Shown: positions 26,072 through 33,832 of the stretch, piece after piece
Numbering within the stretch: the first letter of the stretch is position 1
Layout of the letters: each line of letters opens with the position of its first letter
Origin: Sphingomonas sp. OV641
GTDB lineage: Bacteria; Pseudomonadota; Alphaproteobacteria; Sphingomonadales; Sphingomonadaceae
Length of the DNA: 64,000 nucleotides
NCBI RefSeq assembly: GCF_900109205.1
Contig: NZ_FNZB01000001.1
Location: 682,001 to 746,000 of the forward strand
Direction of reading: 5' to 3'
Translations under genes and position numbers: made by a program
The notes under the pieces: model-generated
What the model was told of the DNA's origin: nothing
What the model saw: only the letters and a program-made list of their open reading frames with translations
Database searches by the model: none

Positions 26072-26770
26072 ATGTCCAGCGATCAACCTTCTGCCGTCGT
26101 CCTCGTTTCGGGCGGCCTCGACTCGATGATTTCGGCCGCGCTTGCGCGTGAGGCCGGATATCGCGTCTTCGCTCTTTCGGTCGACTACAACCAGCGTCAT
26201 CACGTGGAACTGGCGGCCGCACGTCGGATCGCCAGCGCATTGGGCGCCGTGCGCCATGTCATTCTTCCGATCGATCTTTCAGCTTTCGGCGGGTCGGCGC
26301 TGACGGCCGATATCGACGTGCCCAAAGACGGTGTCGGCGCAGGCGTGCCGGTCACCTATGTTCCGGCGCGCAACACGGTGTTTCTCAGCCTGGCGCTGGC
26401 CTGGGCGGAGGCGGCGGGCGCCCGCTCGCTCTTCATCGGCGTCAATGCGCTCGATTATTCAGGATACCCCGATTGCCGCCCGGAGTTCATCGCTGGGTTC
26501 GAGCGCCTGGCGGAACTCGCCACCAAAGCCGGGGTGGAAGGCGAGGCTTTCCGCATCCACGCGCCGCTGCAGCATATGACCAAGGCGGATATCGTGCGCG
26601 AAGGCAATCGGCTGGGCCTCGATCTGGGGCTGAGCTGGTCGTGTTACGATCCGACGCCGGCTGGCACGCATTGCGGATTGTGCGACAGCTGCCGGCTTCG
26701 CCACAAAGGCTTCGCGGATGCCGGGATCCCCGACCCGACGGTCTATGCGGTGACCCCGCCGGCGCCCTGA
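26072..26770 (+). CDS. queC: 7-cyano-7-deazaguanine synthase QueC
   Basis: 232 residues. The PP-loop ATP-binding motif SGGLDS is at the N-terminus. A zinc site of four cysteines lies near the C-terminus (SWSCYDP and [11 protein letters not shown]). [19 protein letters not shown] is a QueC-specific stretch. The enzyme converts 7-carboxy-7-deazaguanine to preQ0 using ATP and ammonia. The ATG at 26072 is chosen over an upstream TTG since the family begins here. One base separates its stop from queE, so the two are co-transcribed. A hairpin in the leader may regulate both. Confidence 0.96.
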   Translation: MSSDQPSAVVLVSGGLDSMISAALAREAGYRVFALSVDYNQRHHVELAAARRIASALGAVRHVILPIDLSAFGGSALTADIDVPKDGVGAGVPVTYVPARNTVFLSLALAWAEAAGARSLFIGVNALDYSGYPDCRPEFIAGFERLAELATKAGVEGEAFRIHAPLQHMTKADIVREGNRLGLDLGLSWSCYDPTPAGTHCGLCDSCRLRHKGFADAGIPDPTVYAVTPPAP

Positions 26771-26771
26771 C

Positions 26772-27404
26772 ATGAGCTACGCCGTCAAAGAAATGTTCCT
26801 GACGCTGCAAGGTGAGGGCGTTCAGGCGGGGCGGCGCGCCGTGTTCGTGCGCTTCGCCGGGTGTAATCTGTGGTCCGGCCGGGAGCAGGATCGGGCAAGC
26901 GCCATCTGCCGGTTCTGCGACACCGATTTCGTCGGCATGGACGGGCTTGGCGGCGGGCGATTTGCTGACGCGGCAGCGCTGGCCGAAGCGGTGGTCCAGA
27001 TGTGGGACGGCGGCGAGACGGATCGTTTCGTCGTGCTGACCGGTGGCGAGCCTATGTTGCAGGTGGACGATGCGCTCATCGACGCCCTGCACGATGCCGG
27101 CTTTTTCATCGCCATCGAGAGCAACGGCACGCTTCCGGTTCACCCGCGCATCGACTGGGTGTGTATCAGCCCCAAGGCTGGGAGCGAGACGGTGCAGCGT
27201 GCCGGAGACGAGTTGAAACTGGTGTGGCCGCAGCCGGGCAGCGACGTGGTCGCGATGGAAGGCTGGGATTTCCGCCACTTCCTGATCCAGCCGCTGGATG
27301 ATCCAAACGCCGCGGCCAATCAGGATGCGGCGATGGCGCTGGTAATGGAGCGGCCGCGCTGGCGGCTGTCGCTGCAGACGCATAAAATGTTGGGATTGCG
27401 CTGA
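26772..27404 (+). CDS. queE: 7-carboxy-7-deazaguanine synthase QueE
   Basis: 210 residues. It begins MSYAVKEMFLTLQGEGVQAG, the QueE N-terminus. The radical-SAM cluster site is the QueE-specific CX14CX2C form: cysteine in FAGCNLW, then CRFCDTDF. TGGEPMLQ is the SAM-binding GGEP motif. The enzyme converts CPH4 to 7-carboxy-7-deazaguanine, one step before QueC, and needs a [4Fe-4S] cluster. queD, which would supply CPH4, is not in the window. The product pathway leads to queuosine or to 7-deazaguanine DNA modification; only the former is supported by context here (a YhhQ transporter at 9630). Confidence 0.96.
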   Translation: MSYAVKEMFLTLQGEGVQAGRRAVFVRFAGCNLWSGREQDRASAICRFCDTDFVGMDGLGGGRFADAAALAEAVVQMWDGGETDRFVVLTGGEPMLQVDDALIDALHDAGFFIAIESNGTLPVHPRIDWVCISPKAGSETVQRAGDELKLVWPQPGSDVVAMEGWDFRHFLIQPLDDPNAAANQDAAMALVMERPRWRLSLQTHKMLGLR

Positions 27405-27671
27405 GCGTCGCCGCCGTTGGCTGAGCTGGATTGCTGATGCGACGTGCGATGGTGATCGACTCGGGCTGATTCTTCTTCCCCGGGGTAGGTGGGCTCTTTG
27501 AGAGAGGCTTCCGCTGCGCGGCGTGGAACTGGTAGTCCAAGCTGGCGAGTTCGCCCGCCCGGGATCCCGGCGCAACGCGAGAGCTCTGTGTAATTCCCCC
27601 TCGTCATGCCAGGCACATCCCGAAGTTTGCCAAGCCGCAAACCTCAAGCCGTTGCGTTCGTGGAGCATTGG

Positions 27672-27692
27672 ATCCCGGCGCAAGGCCGGGAT
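27672..27692. repeat. REP-like palindrome
   Basis: ATCCCGGC and GCCGGGAT form a perfect 8-bp inverted repeat around GCAAG, within GGATCCCGG...GGGATGACG. The ends match those of the element at 13404-13508, suggesting the same repeat family. Confidence 0.65.
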
Positions 27693-27806
27693 GACGAAGC
27701 TTGTGGGGGAGCCGCAGCGGTCCCGCACAGGGCCGTAAAGATGCAGCTTGCGGCGGGGCGCCAAGGTGCTCTCAGAAAGGCCGCGGTGACGCAGCTTGTG
27801 CGGCGA
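27690..27806. repeat. Degenerate tandem repeat, about 47-48 bp period
   Basis: The core AGCTTGTG/CGG recurs at 27698, 27745 and 27793, each preceded by GACGA, GATGC or GACGC. The sequences between also align loosely (AGGGCCGTAAAGATGC with AAAGGCCGCGGTGACGC). Divergence is high. Confidence 0.45.
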
Positions 27807-27886
27807 CTTATCGGATCTCGCGAAAGTCTCCGGCCATGGCCGGACCGGCGCCACAGACCTCGTGCTGCAATCCTTTTGACGGGACG

Positions 27887-29275
27887 TTACGCCGCCGCAG
27901 CCTTGGCCGACCGCAGATCTTCGACAAAGCGGGAGAATTCACTCGTGCGCGCTGCTTCGTCGGGGAGGCGCAGCAGATAGCTTGGGTGGACCGTGATCCA
28001 CGCCTCGCCGGCGTCGCCGGGCAGCCGCTTGGCTTGGCCGCGCTCGCGGCTGATCGTCATGACCTTGCCGAACAGCGAGCGTGCGGCGGTCGCTCCCAGC
28101 GCGACAGTGACTTTGGGCCGTACCAGCATCTGTTCCTGCTCGATCCACCAGCGACAGGCTTCGATCTCGCCCCCGTCCGGCTTGGCGTGGATCCGCCGCT
28201 TGCCGCGCGGCTCGAACTTAAAGTGCTTCACGGCATTGGTGACATAGGTCTGAGAGCGATCGATGCCGGCCTCGTTCAAGGCGCGATCGAACAATTGCCC
28301 AGCCGGGCCGACAAAGGGGTGACCTGACAGGTCTTCCTGATCGCCGGGCTGCTCGCCCACAAACATGATGCTGGCGGAGACGGGGCCTTCGCCGAATACG
28401 GTCTGGGTCGCATGCTTGTAGAGGTGACAGCGGGTGCAGCTCATTGCCTCATCCCGAAGCGCCTGCCAGGCGATCTCGCTGTTTCCGCCCGGCGCAACCC
28501 GTGCCTTGGCGATCATCCCGCTCTCCCGTGCCTGGGCCGTTGCCAGCAATTCCGGCACCAACGCGGTCTCCGGCATGTTTTTCCAGTATTTGCGCGGCAT
28601 CTCCTTCAGCATCGCGCCGACCTTCACCCGCGCCGGATTGAAGATGGAGGCGTAATAGGTTTTCCAAACCTCCTCCGTCGGATCCCCCTCCGGCGCATCC
28701 GCCTTGGTGGCGCCCGGGCCTTCGCTGAGCGTGCTGCCGTCCCAGTGAAGCGATACCTCAGGGGTGAGGATCGACCAGCGCATGCTGGCGAAGCGGTTGA
28801 CGAAAAAGGCCGCATTGGCGCGGACGATATGATGCTCCGGCTCGAACCAGGCGACATAGCGGCTGGCATCGCCCTCCTGCACCTCCCGGAAGCGGAGAAA
28901 GGCGCGCATCTTGTGAATGTCTCGCCGGACATGCTTGGCGAGCCCCTCCAGACGGCGGACCAGGGGATCGGCGTGGTCCTCGATCAGGCCGGGCTGGCGC
29001 CGTAGCCGTGCGAGCAGGGTATAGAGGAGGGAGAACCGTTCCGGATCGCGATGCAGGATCGCGTTCCGCGCGAGGTCGAGGAACGATCGTGGTACCTTGA
29101 AGCCCGCATCGACCGGATCATTGCGCGGCGTGGCGGTGGTGGCGAACAGATCGGCTGGCTGACCGCCGACCTGCCACACCACATCATCGGGCGGAACGCG
29201 GGCGCCGATCAGCCCCCGCGCTGCATCGCGCCATGTTTCGAAATCGTCCGGTTCGGAAAGCGTGACGAGCCGCAT
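27887..29275 (-). CDS. DUF4130 domain fused to UdgX-type uracil-DNA-binding glycosylase
   Basis: 462 residues in two parts. Residues 1 to about 245 match the DUF4130 / 'probable DNA metabolism protein' family (HKMRAFLRFREV, then ANAAFFVNRFASMRWSILTP). Residues about 260-462 are a family 4-like uracil-DNA glycosylase with four Fe-S cysteines and GEQPGDQED. The UdgX-specific loop KRRIH is present, its histidine at residue 363. In mycobacterial UdgX this histidine becomes covalently linked to uracil-DNA, so this enzyme probably forms a suicide complex at uracil sites. The radical-SAM partner usually encoded beside such fusions is not adjacent here. The hemerythrin gene lies 17 bases upstream on the same strand. 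Confidence 0.9.
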   Translation of the reverse strand: MRLVTLSEPDDFETWRDAARGLIGARVPPDDVVWQVGGQPADLFATTATPRNDPVDAGFKVPRSFLDLARNAILHRDPERFSLLYTLLARLRRQPGLIEDHADPLVRRLEGLAKHVRRDIHKMRAFLRFREVQEGDASRYVAWFEPEHHIVRANAAFFVNRFASMRWSILTPEVSLHWDGSTLSEGPGATKADAPEGDPTEEVWKTYYASIFNPARVKVGAMLKEMPRKYWKNMPETALVPELLATAQARESGMIAKARVAPGGNSEIAWQALRDEAMSCTRCHLYKHATQTVFGEGPVSASIMFVGEQPGDQEDLSGHPFVGPAGQLFDRALNEAGIDRSQTYVTNAVKHFKFEPRGKRRIHAKPDGGEIEACRWWIEQEQMLVRPKVTVALGATAARSLFGKVMTISRERGQAKRLPGDAGEAWITVHPSYLLRLPDEAARTSEFSRFVEDLRSAKAAAA

Positions 29276-29292
29276 GGTGGCGTAGTGACCGT

Positions 29293-29778
29293 TCAGTCGC
29301 GCTCGTCGCTGCCCGGCGGATTATCGCGCGCGATCTCCAGCTCGGCGGGTTTGCGCTCCTCGTAGGTGGCCGCCATCTCCTGCTCGGTGGCGTCATCCAG
29401 TTCCTTGTCCGCGGCGGGGAACATCTCCTCCTCTTCCTCGTCGATGTGATGTTCGTAGCGATGCCGCATATGGGCGAAACGCTCCTCCCACTCACCAGAC
29501 CCGAAAGGGAGATCCATCATCTCGCCGAGCAGGTCGTCGACCTCCTTATGTTCGGAGACGGAATGCCGCGCGTCATCGCGCAGATCCGGGTTGCCAAGCA
29601 TCACGGCATAGAGCGACTCCTCCTCGGCAGCGGCATGGCTCTGCAATTCAAGGCGGAATGTTTCAAACAGGGTGCGGCGCTCCGACGTGTCGCCGGACTG
29701 TTCGGACAATTGCTTCAGCATCGCGCGCTGCTTGTCGTGATCGGCCTTCAGGTCGCGATAGATCTGCGGTTCGGACAT
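29293..29778 (-). CDS. Hemerythrin domain protein
   Basis: 161 residues from the ATG at 29778 (GGAGCGCC precedes it; the longer frame from 29997 overlaps the next gene and is unlike protein). A four-helix HHE-type domain is indicated by LKADHDKQ, LQSHAAAEEESLYAVM, SVSEHKEVDDLL and HHIDEEEEEMFP, supplying the histidines and acidic residues of a di-iron site. The C-terminus is very acidic. Such proteins bind oxygen or nitric oxide, or respond to oxidative stress; the role here is unknown. Confidence 0.88.
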   Translation of the reverse strand: MSEPQIYRDLKADHDKQRAMLKQLSEQSGDTSERRTLFETFRLELQSHAAAEEESLYAVMLGNPDLRDDARHSVSEHKEVDDLLGEMMDLPFGSGEWEERFAHMRHRYEHHIDEEEEEMFPAADKELDDATEQEMAATYEERKPAELEIARDNPPGSDERD

Positions 29779-29845
29779 GGTGGCGCTCCTCGCTATGCTC
29801 GGGAGAACCGGCGAGGGGAGTGCAGGTTGCTGTTGCGATCTGTTT

Positions 29846-30577
29846 TCAGGCGGTGAGCGCAGTCCGCCGAACGTCCGGCTGAGCACCTTGCATCGCGGCC
29901 TCCGCCTGGGCGAGCGCGCGGGCATCGTCCACGTCGAGCCACCAGGTGTCACCAATGTCGACGGCGACAGCCCCGCCGGTATCGGCAAGTGCCTCAACCC
30001 CGGCAGAGATCGAGCCGGTTCCGCCGGTGGCGATCACGTGCCGGAGGGCGGCGTGGAAGCGGCCGTCCACGGTGAAGACGCCGCAGTCGAACGCGTCATA
30101 GTCCGGCAGATGCTTTCCGATGGCGACGATGCGATCGCCGCTGGTGCGGACGCGGGTGACGTCGTCCAGATCCACCAGCCGGTTGTCGAGCCGCCGGTCG
30201 ACCGCCAGCGCCAGCGGAGCCGGTGGCGCCGCGATCATGCGTGCGACGATTGCCGGGTCGAACAGGTGATCCGCCATCATCAGCAGGTGGCGCTCCGGCC
30301 CGATCGCATCGGCGCCCGTGAGGACGGAATGGCCGTTTGGCAATGCCCAGTCCTGCGTGACCACACAGGTGATCGCGGGATCAAGGGCGTGGAGGAAGCT
30401 GGTCAGCCGGGCGCTTTCATGCCCCGTCACCACGACAAAGCTGGTGGCGCCGCCTTCACGCGCAGCAGCGATCACCCGGGCAATGAGCGGCATGCCCGCC
30501 ACACTGGTCAGAGGCTTTGAGGGTGAAACCTCGCGCAGCCGGCTGCCAAAGCCGGCTGCGACGATCAGGGCTTTCAA
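29846..30577 (-). CDS. Sugar/inositol-phosphate nucleotidyltransferase (IPCT-like)
   Basis: 243 residues with the nucleotidyltransferase opening MKALIVAAGFGSRLREVSPSKPL, DHLF as the metal-binding region, and a DIGDTWWLDVDDARAL end. The whole resembles the CTP:inositol-1-phosphate cytidylyltransferases of di-myo-inositol phosphate synthesis more than sugar enzymes (recall). It lies 17 bases downstream of inositol-3-phosphate synthase on the same strand, whose product would be its substrate, and opposite a CDP-alcohol phosphotransferase, which would use its product. Function by context is a good inference, but nucleotide preference is unproven. Confidence 0.72.
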   Translation of the reverse strand: MKALIVAAGFGSRLREVSPSKPLTSVAGMPLIARVIAAAREGGATSFVVVTGHESARLTSFLHALDPAITCVVTQDWALPNGHSVLTGADAIGPERHLLMMADHLFDPAIVARMIAAPPAPLALAVDRRLDNRLVDLDDVTRVRTSGDRIVAIGKHLPDYDAFDCGVFTVDGRFHAALRHVIATGGTGSISAGVEALADTGGAVAVDIGDTWWLDVDDARALAQAEAAMQGAQPDVRRTALTA

Positions 30578-30594
30578 GACAATGCGGTCCCTGC

Positions 30595-31701
30595 TTACTC
30601 GGCGGCGAGCCGCGCGTCCGCGTGGATGAAATCGTCCGTCATCTGCGCGGCGATATCATCCGTAAACTGCTCGGGCGGGTGCTTGCAGAAGAAGGCCGAT
30701 GGGCCGGTGAGCGCCCCTGCGGCGCCGCGCTCCAGGCCGACCTTCACGCAGCGGATCGCGTCCACCACCACGGCGGCGGAGTTCGGCGAGTCTTCCACCG
30801 ACAGACGCAGCTCAAGGTTCATCGGCACGTCGCCGAACAGATTGCCCTCCAGGCGGAGGAAGCACAGCTTGTTGTCGTGCAGCCACGGAATGTAGTCCGA
30901 CGGGCCGACATGGATGTTCTCGTCGGCCAGACGCTCGGAAAGGACGGCCTGCACCGCTTCGGTCTTGGACTCCTTCTTGCTCGACAGCCGATTGCGATCG
31001 AGCATGTTCATGAAGTCGGTGTTGCCGCCGGTGTTCAGCTGATAGGTGTGATCCACCGTGACGCCGCGCTGGGCGAACAGGTTCGAAAGAACGCGGTGGA
31101 CGATCGTGGCGCCAACCTGCGCCTTTACGTCATCCCCGATGATCGGCAGACCAGCGTCTGCGAACTTCTTCTCCCACTCCGGGCGGCTGGCGATGAAGAC
31201 GGGCATGCAGTTGACCACGCCGACACGCGCCTCAAGCGCGCATTCCATGTAGAATTCGGTCGCCTCCTGGCTGCCGACGGGCAGGAAGTTCACGAGAACC
31301 TCCGCGCCCGAATCCTTCAGCGCCTGCACGATTTCCGCCTTGGTGGCATCGCGCGTCTCGTCCATCTCGAACCCGCGATCATTGGCCGCGGTGAGCATGT
31401 GCGGGGCGACGCCGTCCAGCCGCACGCCCATCTGCACGACCGTGCCGGTTTCCGGCACGTCGGCGTGGAACACCTTGGTGCAATTCGGCTTGGCGAAAAT
31501 GGCCTTGCCCAGATCGAGCCCGACCTTGCGGGAATCGACGTCGAACGCGGCGACGAATTCCAGATCCGAAACGCGGTAGCCGCCGATCTCCTCATGGATC
31601 AGGCCGTGCGCGGTGTTGCTGGCGGCGTAATGATATTTACCCTGAACCAGACTGGATGCGCAGTTGCCGATCCCGATAACCGCCACCTTGATCGTCGCCA
31701 T
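30595..31701 (-). CDS. ino1: myo-Inositol-1-phosphate (inositol-3-phosphate) synthase
   Basis: 368 residues, the length and style of the actinobacterial/archaeal-type enzyme: NAD-binding VIGIGNCASSLVQGKYHY at the start, PVFIASRPEWEKKF in the middle, and GGNTDFMNMLDRNRL as catalytic loop. It converts glucose 6-phosphate to inositol 1-phosphate using bound NAD. The start at 31701 follows from the family N-terminus; an upstream start at 31746 adds 15 unrelated residues. It is first of a two-gene unit with the nucleotidyltransferase and divergent from the CDP-alcohol phosphotransferase, with a palindrome between them. Confidence 0.94.
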   Translation of the reverse strand: MATIKVAVIGIGNCASSLVQGKYHYAASNTAHGLIHEEIGGYRVSDLEFVAAFDVDSRKVGLDLGKAIFAKPNCTKVFHADVPETGTVVQMGVRLDGVAPHMLTAANDRGFEMDETRDATKAEIVQALKDSGAEVLVNFLPVGSQEATEFYMECALEARVGVVNCMPVFIASRPEWEKKFADAGLPIIGDDVKAQVGATIVHRVLSNLFAQRGVTVDHTYQLNTGGNTDFMNMLDRNRLSSKKESKTEAVQAVLSERLADENIHVGPSDYIPWLHDNKLCFLRLEGNLFGDVPMNLELRLSVEDSPNSAAVVVDAIRCVKVGLERGAAGALTGPSAFFCKHPPEQFTDDIAAQMTDDFIHADARLAAE

Positions 31702-31762
31702 TCTGTGAAACCCCAAAGGACCAGAGGTAAGCCCTGGCCATGACAATTGATTTGCAGCGTCG

Positions 31763-31785
31763 TGACAGATGCGCGACTTCTGTCA
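31763..31785. promoter_or_regulatory. Palindrome in the divergent ino1 / CDP-alcohol phosphotransferase promoter
   Basis: TGACAGA and TCTGTCA are exact inverted arms separated by nine bases. The site lies in the 129-base divergent region, 62 bases from ino1 and 46 bases from the phosphotransferase start, so one regulator could control both units. The regulator is unknown. Confidence 0.5.
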
Positions 31786-31830
31786 AGCGACCCGTGCGGC
31801 TGCTAAGGGGAACGCAAGGGGACGCAAAAA

Positions 31831-32706
31831 GTGACGACGATGGATGTGGGGCCGACAGTGACGGGAAAGCCGCGCGAGCTGCAAGGCTTTCTGAACCGCA
31901 CGGTTTATCACCCCGCCGCCAAGCGGCTGGCGCGGGCGCTGGTGCCGACTCCGGTGACGCCCAACATGGTATCGGTTTTCGGCGCGCTGATGGTGATCGC
32001 GGCGGGGATCCTTTACGCGCGCGTCGGCACCACGGCGGCGATCCTCGCCGGCTTCGCGATCCACCTGTTGTGGCATGTCGTGGATGGTGCGGACGGCGAC
32101 CTTGCCCGGCTGACCGGACGGGCAAGCGCCAATGGTGAAGTGGTCGACGGCCTTTGCGATTATGGCGGGCACGTCGCGCTGTACGTTCTGCTCGGCAGCG
32201 TCCTTGACGATGCATTCGGTGCGGCCGCCTGGCTGATCGTGATCGGAGCGGGGCTATCGCGCGTCGCTCAGTCCATCTTCGCCGAAAGCTCCCGGCGCAG
32301 TTATCAATGGTGGGCCTATGGCGTGCCATGGCTTCAGCATGATCGCAGCGCGCCAAAAGGTGTCGGCGGTGCGCTGGGCAGAGCGTATCTGGCGGTGTCC
32401 GGCGTCCTGACCGGGGCGACCAGCCGCATCAACGCACTGGTCACCAGCGCCGAGTTCGATCAGGCGGAACGCCAGCGGATCGCGCGACTGGCGCGGGAAG
32501 TGGGGCCGTCGTTCCTGCTGCTGCCGGGAATGCTTGGCGCCAATCCGCGCACCATCATTCTGGGGCTCAGCATGCTGGCGGGCAGCCCGTTGTGGTTCTT
32601 TCTTGTGGAGATCAGCTTGTTCAACCTGTTGCTCGTCATGGGTGTTGCGCGCCAGCATGCGCAATGCCGCCGTCTCGTCGATCTGATCGGCCGGGGGCGC
32701 TACTGA
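31831..32706 (+). CDS. CDP-alcohol phosphotransferase (candidate inositol-phosphate transferase)
   Basis: 291 residues from GTG at 31831; AAGGGG nine bases upstream favours it over ATG at 31840. The CDP-alcohol phosphatidyltransferase signature is complete: DGADGDLARLTGRASANGE followed by VVDGLCD, supplying the metal-binding aspartates. Several membrane helices surround it. Substrates could be CDP-diacylglycerol plus inositol phosphate, or CDP-inositol plus an inositol or lipid acceptor; the neighbouring cytidylyltransferase makes the second more attractive (inference). The stop overlaps the next start as TGATG, coupling it to the MaoC gene. Confidence 0.86.
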   Translation: MTTMDVGPTVTGKPRELQGFLNRTVYHPAAKRLARALVPTPVTPNMVSVFGALMVIAAGILYARVGTTAAILAGFAIHLLWHVVDGADGDLARLTGRASANGEVVDGLCDYGGHVALYVLLGSVLDDAFGAAAWLIVIGAGLSRVAQSIFAESSRRSYQWWAYGVPWLQHDRSAPKGVGGALGRAYLAVSGVLTGATSRINALVTSAEFDQAERQRIARLAREVGPSFLLLPGMLGANPRTIILGLSMLAGSPLWFFLVEISLFNLLLVMGVARQHAQCRRLVDLIGRGRY

Positions 32707-33158
32707 TGGCCGGCCTGTGGTTCGAGGAGTTCTCGATTGGGCAGCGATTTGTTCATGAGATCCGCCGCACCGTCATCGAGGCGGACAACATGCTCTTTTC
32801 CGCACTGACCTATAATCCGGCGGCGCTGCACATCGACCATGCCTATGCCGCCACGACGGAGTTCGGAAAGCCGCTGGTGAATTCGCTCTTCACCCTTGGG
32901 CTGGTGATCGGACTCAGCGTGCAGGACACCACCTTCGGTACGACGGTTGCCAATCTGGGGATGAGCGAGACGGTGTTCCCCAAGCCGGTGTTCGCGGGAG
33001 ATACCATCCGCGTCGAAACCGAAGTGAAGGGCCTGCGCCCGTCATCGTCGCGGCCGGGGCAGGGGATCGTGACGTTCGAGCATATTGGCATCAATCAGCG
33101 CGACGAAATCGTTTGCCGCACCACACGGGCCGCGCTGATGCTGGCAAAGCCTGCTTGA
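32706..33158 (+). CDS. MaoC-like hotdog-fold hydratase/dehydratase
   Basis: 150 residues. WFEEFSIGQRFVHEIRRTV is the typical MaoC-like N-terminus, and FSALTYNPAALHIDHAYA contains the hydratase motif with aspartate/histidine-type catalytic residues (N-P...H-D). The family acts on acyl-CoA or acyl-ACP thioesters; the closest type I recall is mesaconyl-CoA hydratase-like. The ATG shares a base with the preceding stop (TGATG), so its translation is coupled to the CDP-alcohol phosphotransferase, an association with no obvious biochemical reason. Confidence 0.85.
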   Translation: MAGLWFEEFSIGQRFVHEIRRTVIEADNMLFSALTYNPAALHIDHAYAATTEFGKPLVNSLFTLGLVIGLSVQDTTFGTTVANLGMSETVFPKPVFAGDTIRVETEVKGLRPSSSRPGQGIVTFEHIGINQRDEIVCRTTRAALMLAKPA

Positions 33159-33211
33159 CCCGGAACCGGCAAGCGCGGTTGCCGTTTCGAATACGAAACG
33201 GGAGACGACGT

Positions 33212-33751
33212 ATGATTCGGTTAATGGCGACGGCTGGCGTGGCGACCTGTGCGCTGGCGCTGGGAGCTTGCGACGAAGGCAAGCTGGAAACGGGCGCGCC
33301 GGTCGCTGGCGGTGCCAGCGCGGTGGCGATGATGCGCACCGCAGCGGGCGCCGACGTGGGACGCGCGACTGCCACCGAAGTGTCGGGCGGCCTGCGTATC
33401 ACGGTGGACGTGAAAGATATGCCGGCGGGTACGCATGGCGCCCATATCCATACGACTGGCAGGTGCGATGCGCCGGGCTTCGAAACGGCAGGCGGGCATT
33501 GGAACCCGACCAGCATGAAGCACGGAACGATGAACCCGCAGGGCCCGCACCAGGGCGACATCCCCAATTTGATCATCGATTCAGGCGGCCGCGGCACGGT
33601 CGCAGCGACCATTCCGAACGCGACCATGACGGGATTGCTGGACACGGACGGAGCCGCATTCATTGTTCATGCCGGACCGGACGATCTGAAGACCGACCCT
33701 TCAGGGAACAGCGGCGGCCGTGTCGCATGCGGCGTGTTCCAGCCGTCGTGA
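33212..33751 (+). CDS. sodC: Cu/Zn superoxide dismutase, lipoprotein
   Basis: 179 residues. The signal sequence ends in the lipobox LGAC, so the mature protein is probably a periplasmic lipoprotein. Copper and zinc ligands are visible: HGAHIHTTGRC, GGHWNP, HGTMNPQGPHQGDIPN and FIVHAGPDD; the C-terminal RVACGVF supplies the disulfide partner. It removes superoxide in the periplasm. GGGAGACGAC precedes the ATG at 33212. A hairpin shared with convergent fur follows the stop. Confidence 0.96.
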   Translation: MIRLMATAGVATCALALGACDEGKLETGAPVAGGASAVAMMRTAAGADVGRATATEVSGGLRITVDVKDMPAGTHGAHIHTTGRCDAPGFETAGGHWNPTSMKHGTMNPQGPHQGDIPNLIIDSGGRGTVAATIPNATMTGLLDTDGAAFIVHAGPDDLKTDPSGNSGGRVACGVFQPS

Positions 33752-33757
33752 ATGAGA

Positions 33758-33786
33758 AAGGGGCTGTGCCTTTCGGCCAGCCCCTT
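33758..33786. terminator. Hairpin between convergent sodC and fur
   Basis: AAGGGGCTG and CAGCCCCTT form a perfect 9-bp stem around an 11-base loop. A-rich sequence before and T-containing sequence after suit weak bidirectional termination. Confidence 0.75.
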
Positions 33787-33832
33787 CATCACCGCTCATA
33801 TCGTACCGGGTCAGTGACGCGGCGCTGACGTA

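Larger units (their letters stand above)
27405..27886. other. 480-base non-coding island downstream of queE
   Basis: No gene with credible start and composition. It contains the 15-base motif CGGGGTAGGTGGGCT at 27481-27495 (also at 25636), a repeat hairpin at 27672-27692, and three degenerate units of about 47 bases from 27690. It separates queE from the convergent udgX fusion; no strong terminator was seen. Confidence 0.5.
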
